This document shows, piece by piece, positions 8,285-17,771 of a stretch of 64,000 nucleotides of DNA; the stretch's first letter is position 1, and the number at the start of each line of letters is the position of its first letter. Source of the DNA: Sphingomonas pokkalii (lineage in GTDB: Bacteria > Pseudomonadota > Alphaproteobacteria > Sphingomonadales > Sphingomonadaceae). Under the pieces are notes generated by a model. It was not told the origin of the DNA and ran no database searches. It worked only from the letters and a program-made list of their open reading frames with translations. The stretch is taken from assembly GCF_003096275.1 (NCBI RefSeq), contig NZ_QENQ01000001.1, positions 62,001-126,000 of the forward strand, in the 5' to 3' direction. The translations under genes and the position numbers were made by a program.

Positions 8285-9471
8285 GCGGCCACGAGGACAA
8301 GGACGCGACCAAGCTCGTCCATGCCGGCCGCCGCCCCGAATGGACGGGAGGGATCGTCAACCCGCCGGTATGGCGTGCCTCGACAATCCTCTACGACAAT
8401 ATCGCGGAGATGCGCGAACGCGGCAGCGCGGATACGCATCACAAGCTCTATTACGGCCGGCGCGGCACCCCGACGCAGTGGTCGCTCGCCGACGCGCTGA
8501 CCGAACTCGAACCCGGCGCCGAAGCGACGCTGCTCTATCCCTCGGGCGTCGCGGCGATCACCACCGCGCTGCTGGCGGTGCTGTCCCCCGGCGACGAGGT
8601 GTTGCTGCCCGACAGCAGCTACGAGCCGACCCGCGCCTTCGGCAACGGGATGCTCAAGCGGCTGGGCATCACCGCCACTTATTATGATCCGATGATCGGC
8701 GAAGGCATCGCCGCGCTTTGCAGCGAACGCACCAGGGCGATTTTCCTGGAAAGCCCGGGCAGCCTCACCTTCGAGGTGCAGGACGTGCCCGCCATCGTTG
8801 CCGTCGCCAAGGCGCGTGGCATCACCACGCTGCTCGACAATACCTGGGCGGGGCCGCTCTACTTCCCGGCGATCGGGAAGGGCATCGACTATACGATCCT
8901 GTCCTGCTCGAAATATGTCGTCGGCCATTCGGACGTGATGATGGGATCGGTCACGGCCGCGCCGGGCCAGTATGAGCGCCTGCGCGCCGCCACCTATCAG
9001 CTGGGCATGTGCGCCAGCCCCGACGACGCCTATCTCGCCGCGCGCGGGCTGCGGACGATGGACGTGCGGCTGCGCCAGTCCGGCGCCAGCGGCCTGAAGA
9101 TCGCCCGGTGGCTGAAGACCCGGCCGGAAGTGGCGCGGGTGCTACACCCGGCGCTGCCCGATTGCCCGGGTCACGATCTGTTCGTGCGCGATTTCCGGGG
9201 TGCCAGCGGGCTGTTCTCGATCGTGCTCAAGGGCGGCAATGATGCGGCGCGCACGGCAATGATCGACGGCCTGCGCCATTTCGGCATCGGCTTCAGCTGG
9301 GGCGGCTATGAAAGCCTGGCCATTCCCGCCGATCCGCAGCGGATCCGCACTGCCAGCCGCTGGGAAGCCGAAGGCCCGGCGATCCGGCTCTATATCGGTC
9401 TGGAGGAGCCGGAAGACCTGATGGCCGACCTCGAAGCAGGCCTCGCCCGCTTCGCTGCCGCACACGGATGA
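8281..9471 (+). CDS. metC: Cystathionine beta-lyase (Cys/Met metabolism PLP enzyme)
   Basis: 396 residues, fold-type I PLP enzyme of the Cys/Met family. The Schiff-base lysine is Lys211 in SCSKYVVGHSD. The LLDNTWAGPLYF segment and the YGRRGTPTQ motif near residue 60 resemble MetC-type cystathionine beta-lyases, which cleave cystathionine to homocysteine, pyruvate and ammonia. It overlaps the upstream sulfurtransferase by 4 bases and the downstream channel gene by 4 bases. A related gamma-synthase or lyase activity cannot be excluded from the sequence. Confidence 0.88.
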   Translation: MSGHEDKDATKLVHAGRRPEWTGGIVNPPVWRASTILYDNIAEMRERGSADTHHKLYYGRRGTPTQWSLADALTELEPGAEATLLYPSGVAAITTALLAVLSPGDEVLLPDSSYEPTRAFGNGMLKRLGITATYYDPMIGEGIAALCSERTRAIFLESPGSLTFEVQDVPAIVAVAKARGITTLLDNTWAGPLYFPAIGKGIDYTILSCSKYVVGHSDVMMGSVTAAPGQYERLRAATYQLGMCASPDDAYLAARGLRTMDVRLRQSGASGLKIARWLKTRPEVARVLHPALPDCPGHDLFVRDFRGASGLFSIVLKGGNDAARTAMIDGLRHFGIGFSWGGYESLAIPADPQRIRTASRWEAEGPAIRLYIGLEEPEDLMADLEAGLARFAAAHG

Positions 9472-10745
9472 TGCGCGATATGCTCGACCGGTTCGCCGGC
9501 ATGGGGATGCGTTTCCCCTCTCCGGCCGAACTGGGCGAGATGTCGGTGGCGCTGGGACTCGCGGCACTCGCCCTGGCGGTGGGCGTGCTGGTCGGCCAGC
9601 GGGTCGGCGCGCAGCTTGCGGGACTCTGGCATCGGGTGCTCGGCGAGCATGCCAACGGCATCCAGCCGCGGCTGTGCCGGATCACCCGCTATCTCACCAC
9701 CGCGCTGCTGCTGTCGCCGCTGACCGGCGCCTGGCCCTGGCATCCGCCGACGACGCTGCTGCTCGGCATCCTGCTGGGATTGGTGATGGCGCTGGCGGTG
9801 GTGGAGGTGTTGCGCGGGCTGGGCCTGCCGCGGCTGATCACCTGGGCGATGGGCACGATCGCCTTCGCCTCGCTGCTCAGCAAGACGATGGGCGGGCTGG
9901 GCGTGATCGAGGCGCTGCTGGCACGGATCGGGTTCGACATCGGCACGCGGCGGCTGTCGCTGCTGTCGCTGCTCACCGTCGCGGTGACGGTGATCCTGAT
10001 CTATGCGCTGGTGCGGCTGGCCAATCGGCTGCTGGCGGAATGGATCGGCCGGGCCCACGGCCTGGATGCGACCCAGCGGCTGCTGGGCCAGAAGCTGGCG
10101 AGTATCGCGATTCTGGCGGTGGCGTTCTTCGTCGGCATCGACCTGCTGGGTATCGACCTGACGAGCTTCGCGGTGTTCTCCGGCGCGTTTGGTCTGGCGA
10201 TCGGCTTTGGCCTGCAGAAGACCGTCGGCAACCTCATCGCAGGCATCATCCTGCTGATGGATCGATCGATCAAGCCGGGCGACGTGATCGTGGTGGGCGA
10301 CAGTTTCGGCTGGGTGAACAAGATCGGCGTGCGCGCCGTCTCCGTGATCACCCGCGACGGCAAGGAGCATCTGATTCCGAACGAGAATCTGATGACACAG
10401 GAAGTCGAGAACTGGTCCTACACCGATCGTAACGTGCGCGTGCGGATTCCGGTGACGGTGGCCTATGGGTGCGACCTGGAGCTTGCGCAGGACCTGATGC
10501 TGCGCGCCGCGACCGACAGCCCGCGCGTGCTCGATACGCCGGCGCCCAATGTGTGGCTAACCGCACTGGGCGAGAACGGCGCGGCACACGACATCCTGAT
10601 CTGGATCAGCGATCCCGAAAGCGGCGTCGGCAATGTGAAGAGCGACGTGCTCAACCGGCTTTGGATACTGTTCGGCGAACACGGCATCACCGTGCCGGCA
10701 CCGCGCCGGGACGTGCACATGCGCGCGCTGCCTCCCGCGGAATAG
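9468..10745 (+). CDS. MscS-family mechanosensitive ion channel
   Basis: 425 residues with several N-terminal hydrophobic segments (about residues 27-45, 75-90, 97-117, 124-142, 162-180 and 213-235). The MscS pore helix region FSGAFGLAIGFGLQKTVGNLIAGI follows, then the beta domain (KPGDVIVVGDSFGWVNKIGVRA, IPNENLMTQEVENWSY) and the cytoplasmic alpha/beta part. It is an inner-membrane tension-gated channel, likely for osmotic downshock. It overlaps metC by ATGA, so it is translated from the same operon. Confidence 0.93.
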   Translation: MMRDMLDRFAGMGMRFPSPAELGEMSVALGLAALALAVGVLVGQRVGAQLAGLWHRVLGEHANGIQPRLCRITRYLTTALLLSPLTGAWPWHPPTTLLLGILLGLVMALAVVEVLRGLGLPRLITWAMGTIAFASLLSKTMGGLGVIEALLARIGFDIGTRRLSLLSLLTVAVTVILIYALVRLANRLLAEWIGRAHGLDATQRLLGQKLASIAILAVAFFVGIDLLGIDLTSFAVFSGAFGLAIGFGLQKTVGNLIAGIILLMDRSIKPGDVIVVGDSFGWVNKIGVRAVSVITRDGKEHLIPNENLMTQEVENWSYTDRNVRVRIPVTVAYGCDLELAQDLMLRAATDSPRVLDTPAPNVWLTALGENGAAHDILIWISDPESGVGNVKSDVLNRLWILFGEHGITVPAPRRDVHMRALPPAE

Positions 10746-10784
10746 GGGCTGGCGGCGGGCGCCGGGTGCATTATCTTAGGCGGC

Positions 10785-11924
10785 GTGCGATCCCCTTCCG
10801 TCACCGCCCGCCTCGCCGATGGCGTCGCCTCGATCCCGGCGGCGCAGTGGGATGCCTGTGCCGGGGCCGGCAATCCCTTTCTCAGCCATATCTTCCTGTC
10901 GATCCTCGAGGCTTCGGGCTCGGCGACGGCGCGGGCCGGCTGGCAGCCGCTGCCGATCGTGGTCGACGATGCGGACGGCGTGCCCGCCGCCATCGCGCCC
11001 GCCTATGCCAAGAGCCACAGCCAGGGCGAATATGTGTTCGACCATAGCTGGGCGGACGCCTGGGAGCGCGCCGGTGGCCGCTATTACCCCAAGCTGCAGG
11101 TGGCAGTGCCGTTCACGCCCGTCCCCGGCCCACGGCTGCTGCTGCGCGATCCCGCGCTGGCGCCAGCGCTGATCGGCGCGATCGAAGCGGTGGTGGACCA
11201 GCACAAGCTCTCCTCCGGCCACGTCACCTTCGTCGCCGAAGCGCAGGTACCGCTGTTCGAAGCCGCAGGCTGGCTGATCCGCACCGGCACCCAGTTCCAC
11301 TGGCACAATCAGGGCTATGCCAGCTTCGACGATTTCCTGGGCGCGCTCGCCAGCCGCAAGCGCAAGGCAATCCGCAAGGAACGCGCCGCCGCCGTCAAGG
11401 GACTGACCATCCGCCATTTGACCGGCGCGGAGATCACCGAAGCGCATTGGGATGCGTTCTGGGCCTTCTACCAGGATACCGGCAACCGCAAATGGGGCCG
11501 CCCCTACCTCACCCGCCCCTTCTTCTCGATGCTGGGCGAAGCGATGGGCGACCGCGTGCTGCTGATGTTCGCCGAACGCGACGGCCGCCCGATCGCCGGC
11601 GCGCTCAACCTTATCGGCGCCGATGCGCTCTACGGCCGCTATTGGGGCTGCGTGGAGGACGTGCCGTTCCTCCATTTCGAGCTTTGCTATTATCAGGCGA
11701 TCGACGCCGCGATCCAGCGCGGCCTGCCCCGCGTCGAAGCCGGCGCGCAGGGCGAACACAAGCTCGCCCGCGGTTATGTGCCGGTAACGACCTGGTCCGC
11801 GCATTACCTGCCGGACCCCGGCTTCCGCCGCGCCGTCGCCGACTTTCTGGTGCGCGAACAGGCGGCGGTGGAACGCGAGCAGGAATATCTGGAAGAACTG
11901 ACGCCGTTCAAGAAGGCGGAGTAG
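10785..11924 (+). CDS. FemAB/GNAT-like acyltransferase (DUF482, COG3146)
   Basis: 379 residues from a GTG start preceded by TTAGG. The pattern matches the DUF482/COG3146 peptidogalycan-biosynthesis-type N-acyltransferase family: an N-terminal LSHIFLSILEASGSA segment, the central basic ASRKRKAIRKERAAA stretch, GRYWGCVEDVPFLHFELCYY, and EAGAQGEHKLARGY near the C-terminus. The acceptor is not known. It begins 40 bases after the MscS gene and may be part of the same operon. A palindromic repeat lies downstream. Confidence 0.85.
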   Translation: MRSPSVTARLADGVASIPAAQWDACAGAGNPFLSHIFLSILEASGSATARAGWQPLPIVVDDADGVPAAIAPAYAKSHSQGEYVFDHSWADAWERAGGRYYPKLQVAVPFTPVPGPRLLLRDPALAPALIGAIEAVVDQHKLSSGHVTFVAEAQVPLFEAAGWLIRTGTQFHWHNQGYASFDDFLGALASRKRKAIRKERAAAVKGLTIRHLTGAEITEAHWDAFWAFYQDTGNRKWGRPYLTRPFFSMLGEAMGDRVLLMFAERDGRPIAGALNLIGADALYGRYWGCVEDVPFLHFELCYYQAIDAAIQRGLPRVEAGAQGEHKLARGYVPVTTWSAHYLPDPGFRRAVADFLVREQAAVEREQEYLEELTPFKKAE

Positions 11925-11972
11925 GCCCCTCTCGTCGTCCTCCGCCAAGGCTGAGCTATCGCCTTTGACCAA

Positions 11973-12085
11973 AAACCCTCGTCATTCCCGCGAAGGCGGG
12001 GATCCATTGTCGGTGATGCCGCGGTTCGTTTCCCTCAACGCACAGACGAATGGATTCCCGCCTTCGCGGGAATGACGAGGGTTAT
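11973..12085. repeat. Long palindromic repeat (family C), copy 1
   Basis: Two arms of about 36 bases (core GTCATTCCCGCGAAGGCGGG) in inverted orientation flank a spacer of about 40 bases. The arms differ at only a few positions. A second copy with a similar spacer, in the opposite orientation, lies at 49361-49462. It occupies the convergent gap between the acyltransferase and membrane protein genes. Confidence 0.88.
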
Positions 12086-12101
12086 TCGGAACGCTCCCCC
12101 C

Positions 12102-13787
12102 TTAAGAAGGCGGCGCCGTCCCGTTCCCCGGCAGTTCGCCCGCCGCCTCGGCCTCACGGATCAGCACCGCTTCGGGTCGCGGAATCGGCAGGTCGCCGGG
12201 GTTGAGTTCCGGTCCCGGCACGTCATGATCCACGCGGTACAGCACGCTCGGCCCGTCCCGCCACACCGGGATCAGCCCCTGCTCATAGCGTTTGTCGAAC
12301 GCCGGCGGGCGGATCAGCCAGACATAGTCGAACGCGTCGCGCGGGAAGAGCGCCAGGCTGCGCGCGATCGGGCGCCACCATTCGCGCGGGCACTGCACGT
12401 TGGTTACGAGCTCCGACGGATCATGCGCAAAGCGCTTTGCCGCGCGGTACCGCACCGTCAGCAACTGCCCGCCGGGCATCGACCATTGGTCGTTGGTATA
12501 GGCCAGCCGCCGCTCCAGCGCGAGGCCGGGGACGTGCTGCAGCCGCGTCATCGCCCATTCGTTGTAACAGGTCTCGCCGACAAAGCTCACCAGCCGCGCG
12601 CCGACCGGCAGATGCTCCAGCGCCTTCAGCTCGCGGTCATAGGCCTTGTCGTAGAGGTAGAAGCTTGCCGTCGTCGCGCCGATGCGCCCGAGGAAAAAGG
12701 CCAGGCCCAGCGCCGCCACCACCGCCGCGCCACGCATCGACAGGCCGGGCTTGGGGCGGATCGCCAGGATCGCGATGGCGATCAGGAACGGCACCAGCCG
12801 CATATCGGCATAGGCCGATCCGAACACCACACGCGGCAGCAGGATGTAGACGAGCAGCAGGAACAGCGCCGATAGGCCCAGGTTGCGCGAGTACTGGATG
12901 TTGGGGTCGCGGATCGCGCGGAGCATCAGCAGGAAGATCACGCCGACGCTGGCCAGATCGAACAGCTGCCAGCGATCACGGAACACCTGCGTCACCCACA
13001 GCGTCTTGGCGCGCCAGTTGAACCAGTCGAACGTCTGGCCCGACACATGCTCGCCGCCGCGCCAGAGCACCATCAGTACCGCAGGCAGCGCCATCGACAG
13101 GCACTGGATGCCGGCGAAGAAAAATGGCGCGATCCAGCCATTCTTCAGATCCTGATACCAGGGCAGCGCGCGGTTGCGGCGCAGGTCGTGCTGGCGGATC
13201 AGTTCGGCGGAGAAGGCGAGCACGCCCAGCACACCCCAGCCAAAGGTGTGCGCCACCCAGATCAATACCGAAATCGGCACGAACAGGATTGCACGCAGCC
13301 GAAACTTGCCCAGCCGCCCCAGCCGCAGCCAAAGCCCGAACGCCAGCATCGCCAGCCCCATCGAGAAGGCGAAATTGACGAAGCCGAAATGGAAGGGGAA
13401 CGCATAAGCCAGCGGCAGCGCGAACAGCGCCGTCGCGGGGATACGACCATGCACTTCGCGCGCGATGAACAGGAACCCCGCCACCGTCATCGCCGGAATG
13501 GTGAGGACGATCAGCTTCACGCCAAGTTCCAGCCCGAACAGCTTAGCCATAGGGATGATCGCCAGATCAACCCCCAGGTTACCCATCAGCTGCCAGCGGA
13601 AATCATACCACTCGCGCAGCCAAGGCACCGAATCATAGGTAAACTGGACGCGGTAGCGCCCCATATGGCCGGGTAGATCGACGAGCGGCGGAATCTCCGG
13701 CCACAACAGCGGCACCATGGCGACCAGCGTCGCGAAGAGCACAAACCAGCGTGTCTGCCACCAGTGCAGCCGATCCCCTTGTTCCAT
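12102..13787 (-). CDS. Multipass membrane protein of unknown function (GT-C-like layout)
   Basis: 561 residues. About ten hydrophobic segments fill the first 370 residues, and a soluble, presumably periplasmic, C-terminal domain ends in GPSVLYRV. The first extracytoplasmic loop carries PPLVDLPGHMGRY. An acidic residue in that loop and the many-helix layout recall GT-C glycosyltransferases, which use polyprenyl-linked sugars, but no firm family was recognised. Two decayed relatives lie upstream on the same strand: one keeps this protein's N- and C-terminal sequence, the other is a different membrane protein. The final residues are Pro/Glu-rich. Confidence 0.8.
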   Translation of the reverse strand: MEQGDRLHWWQTRWFVLFATLVAMVPLLWPEIPPLVDLPGHMGRYRVQFTYDSVPWLREWYDFRWQLMGNLGVDLAIIPMAKLFGLELGVKLIVLTIPAMTVAGFLFIAREVHGRIPATALFALPLAYAFPFHFGFVNFAFSMGLAMLAFGLWLRLGRLGKFRLRAILFVPISVLIWVAHTFGWGVLGVLAFSAELIRQHDLRRNRALPWYQDLKNGWIAPFFFAGIQCLSMALPAVLMVLWRGGEHVSGQTFDWFNWRAKTLWVTQVFRDRWQLFDLASVGVIFLLMLRAIRDPNIQYSRNLGLSALFLLLVYILLPRVVFGSAYADMRLVPFLIAIAILAIRPKPGLSMRGAAVVAALGLAFFLGRIGATTASFYLYDKAYDRELKALEHLPVGARLVSFVGETCYNEWAMTRLQHVPGLALERRLAYTNDQWSMPGGQLLTVRYRAAKRFAHDPSELVTNVQCPREWWRPIARSLALFPRDAFDYVWLIRPPAFDKRYEQGLIPVWRDGPSVLYRVDHDVPGPELNPGDLPIPRPEAVLIREAEAAGELPGNGTAPPS

Positions 13788-13826
13788 CGGGCCGCTTTAA
13801 TGCGCGCACGGCAGGTACGGCAAGCG

Positions 13827-14240
13827 CTAGTGGGACGAACGGACGACACGGTAGAGCATCGAGGGACCAGTCCGCGTCACCTCCACCAGATCGGGGGCTG
13901 GCGGGCGGCGGTCCGCGAAGCCCATCGTCCAGATATGATCGAAGGCGCGGCGGTTGAAACGTCGCACCACGGCCGACGACGGCCGCTAAGGAAATTTGCA
14001 GCGCGGATCGTAAGCAGCTGCGAGGGGTCACCGCGGTCCTCGGACCCAGCATCCGCCGGCCGATCGCGGAGCAGCGAGGCGATTCAACTTGGCTTCGAAA
14101 GCCATTCCGAGCTGCCCTCCGGCCCGGCCGCACCCGCCAAGCCCCGCAACGGTGCGAGCGGCGGCACCGCCGGCCATCGCAGCGGCACTGCACCGAGCAG
14201 CACCGCCGCCAGCGCCAGCGCGTTCCCACCAGCGTTTCGG
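13827..14240 (-). pseudogene. Remnant of a paralogue of the downstream membrane protein, centre deleted
   Basis: The minus strand keeps both ends of a relative of the 561-residue membrane protein. Near 14100-14220 is ALALAAVLLGAVPLRWPAVPPL, which parallels MVPLLWPEIPPL at the start of the intact gene. At 13827-13967 lies AFDHIWTMGFADRRPP followed by GPSMLYRVV and a stop, which parallels AFDYVWLIRPPAFDKR and GPSVLYRVD at its end. The roughly 480 residues between them are gone, the two parts are in different frames, and in-frame stops intervene. It has no intact start and is taken to be non-functional. Confidence 0.7.
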
Positions 14241-14242
14241 GA

Positions 14243-14958
14243 TTAATGGCGCGTCCCGCGTCCTACCAGCCGATAGACGCGCGGTGCCTCGCCGGGCGCG
14301 GAGACCTGCGCCAGCCAGCCCGGCACCTGCCCTGCCCGCAGCGCACCAGCGAGAAGGTCGGGCACGGGGCCCTTCGCGCCCAGTTCGTCGAACCCGTCGG
14401 GGCAGAGCGCGACATAGTCCACGCCCCAGCGCCGGGCGACGGCCTCGGCAGACGCGGGCGGGCTCAGGAACAGATCGACCATGGCACGATTTCCTTGGCA
14501 GTGCGGCGATAGGGGCCGGCGAGCAGCCGATGGCGGCTGGACGGAAGCAGATTGGCGCCGAGATCGATCGGCGCGGCGATCATGCCCGGTGGCAACGAAG
14601 TGACGCGCGCAGTGGCTGCCGGGCCGGTGCAGAGCGAAGTCGCGGCGGCGATCGTCGTCGCCTCCGCCCCGATCGGCGGGCCGAATGGCAGAATCATGCC
14701 GACGGGGAGCAAATCGGCGACGCCGGTCCCGTGCATTTCCATGCCGGACGGCGGCCTCAGCCGGTGCCGGGCGAGATCGGCGAAGCGCTGGCCTGCCAGC
14801 CAGTCGCGGATCTGCTGCAGCCGCACCCCGTCATCGGGCAGGCGCAATGCGGCCAGATGGGGCCAGTCCCGGATCGCCCAGGCGGCACCGAGCAGCAACG
14901 CCAATGCCAGCGCGACCCGGATGTCGCGCCCGACACTGAAAAGGAGGCCCGTTCCCAT
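14243..14958 (-). pseudogene. Remnant of a second membrane protein with internal deletion and frameshift
   Basis: The reading starts at 14958 with a hydrophobic segment, then LRLPDDGVRLQQIRDWLAG, which is typical of the first periplasmic loop of a large multipass membrane protein. It passes abruptly into a C-terminal periplasmic domain (MIAAPIDLGANLLPSSRHRL, LAGPYRRTAKE) without the membrane helices expected between them. The frame is then lost near 14473-14480, and the domain continues in another frame as DLFLSPPASAEAVARRWGVD and VALCPDGF to a stop at 14243. Restoring one base would rejoin the frames. Two short proteins might still be made, but a large deletion plus a frameshift points to decay. 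Confidence 0.72.
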
Positions 14959-15047
14959 GAGAACGGGCTACGCGATCGTGGTTAATCGCGGGTTAGACCC
15001 GGCCTAGGGAAAAGCGCTCGGTCCCTGGAACCACGAGAGAACGCGGT

Positions 15048-16265
<1,218 letters not shown>

Positions 16266-16364
16266 GGGGCAGGGACTCCGGGGTAAAAGGGATGGATGGA
16301 TCGCCGGGCCTCTAGGGTCCCCGCGCCCGCCACGCAATATCTGCCAGCCCCGACGCCGCCGCGG

Positions 16365-17621
16365 CTAGACCGAATGGAGTCGCATCGGCGCGCCGGTTTC
16401 TGCCCGCAGTGCGACCTCCGCCTCCAACATATAGTCTCGGGTGATCGGCAAGGCGGTGCGCGAACGCGCGAATTGCAGCTGGTAATTCACCAACCCGCCA
16501 TTGACGAAGCTCACATAGGATCCGGCGAGATAGTAGGTCCACATCCGGAAGAAGCGTTCGTCGTACAGGTCGACGATCGCGTCGTGCGCTGCCACGGTGC
16601 GGTCGTACCAGGCCTTTAGCGTATACGCGTAATGCAACCGCAGCACTTCCACGTCGGTGAGGAAGTAGCGCAACCCTTCATAGCCCTTGGCGATCTCCGA
16701 CAGCGCCGGGATATAGCCGCCGGGGAAGATGTATTTCAGCGTGAACGCATCGGTATAACCCGGGGCCCCAGCCCGCCCGATCGTGTGGAGCAGCATCACG
16801 CCTTCGGGTGTCGTCAGTTCGCGGCACTTGGCGAAAAAAGTGCGGTATTGCGGCGTGCCGACATGCTCGAACATGCCGACCGAAACGATCCGGTCGAACT
16901 GTCCCTTCAGCGCACGATAGTCGATCAGCTCGAACTTGACCTTATCCGAGACGCCGGCCGCGGCCGCACGCTCACGCGCGATCTTCAACTGCTCCTCTGA
17001 CAGGGTGATCCCCAGCACCTCGGCGCCGGTCGTCGCGTGGATATAGAGCGCCATGCCACCCCAGCCGCAGCCGATATCCAGCACGCGCATCCCCGGCTCG
17101 ATCGCCAGCTTGGCCACGATATGCGCCTTCTTGTCGCGCTGTGCCTGCTCAATGCTGTTTCTCGGGTCGGTAAAGTAAGCGCAGCTATATTGCCGGTCGA
17201 CATCGAGGAACAGGTCGTAGAGGCGCGCCGAAAGATCATAATGGTGGGCGACGTTCCGCTTCGATTGGCGCGCCATGTTGGTGCGGCCGATCATATGCGC
17301 CACCTTGCCGGTAAGCAGGCGGAACCGCGACGGATGGAGCACCGCATTGCTGGTTTCCCAGCGGTTGTTTGCTGTGACCATGGTAAGAAGATCGAGAATG
17401 TCGCCCTGCTCCAGCTGCAGGCTGCCATCCATATAGGTTTCGGCGGTGCCGAGTGCGGGATCGCGCACGATCCGCGCTTCGGCACCCCGCCCCAAGTGCA
17501 TCGTCACCGGCGCAAGCTGCGGATCCGGGGCGCCGAAACTGCGCGAGCTACCATCGGCACGGACAAGCGTCAGCTGGCCGCGCTTCACCGCGCGGTCGAG
17601 GAAATGTTCAATCAGAGCCAT
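16365..17621 (-). CDS. cfa: Cyclopropane-fatty-acyl-phospholipid synthase
   Basis: 418 residues. A SAM-dependent methyltransferase that adds a methylene bridge to unsaturated acyl chains of membrane phospholipids. The SAM-binding motif VLDIGCGWGG is at residues 180-189, preceded by the family segments NVAHHYDLSARLYDLFLD and YSCAYF. EHVGTPQYRTFF and the later GGYIPALSE match the CFA synthase fold. The N-terminal 130 residues form the lipid-binding domain seen in full-length Cfa. Confidence 0.94.
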   Translation of the reverse strand: MALIEHFLDRAVKRGQLTLVRADGSSRSFGAPDPQLAPVTMHLGRGAEARIVRDPALGTAETYMDGSLQLEQGDILDLLTMVTANNRWETSNAVLHPSRFRLLTGKVAHMIGRTNMARQSKRNVAHHYDLSARLYDLFLDVDRQYSCAYFTDPRNSIEQAQRDKKAHIVAKLAIEPGMRVLDIGCGWGGMALYIHATTGAEVLGITLSEEQLKIARERAAAAGVSDKVKFELIDYRALKGQFDRIVSVGMFEHVGTPQYRTFFAKCRELTTPEGVMLLHTIGRAGAPGYTDAFTLKYIFPGGYIPALSEIAKGYEGLRYFLTDVEVLRLHYAYTLKAWYDRTVAAHDAIVDLYDERFFRMWTYYLAGSYVSFVNGGLVNYQLQFARSRTALPITRDYMLEAEVALRAETGAPMRLHSV

Positions 17622-17669
17622 TGCGATCCCGTACTGCGCTCATGTTTCGCCGAAACCCGCACCGCGTTT

Positions 17670-17692
17670 CCGCCGTTCGCAGCGAACGGCGG
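17670..17692. other. Hairpin between the PI-PLC-like gene and cfa
   Basis: A perfect 9-bp stem CCGCCGTTC / GAACGGCGG with a 5-base loop lies in the 150-base gap between the two minus-strand genes. It could be a terminator-like or mRNA-processing hairpin after the phospholipase-like gene. No T-run follows. Confidence 0.4.
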
Positions 17693-17771
17693 ACGCGTTA
17701 CGGGACGAGAACGAAACGCAACCTGAACGCAGGGGTTCACCTGCCCCGCAAAAAAGTCCCCGCTGCCCGCA

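Noticed and set aside
11973..12085. Family C palindrome as a rho-independent terminator only
   Set aside because: It lies between convergent genes and could terminate transcription, but its length, conserved spacer and second copy elsewhere favour a repeat element.
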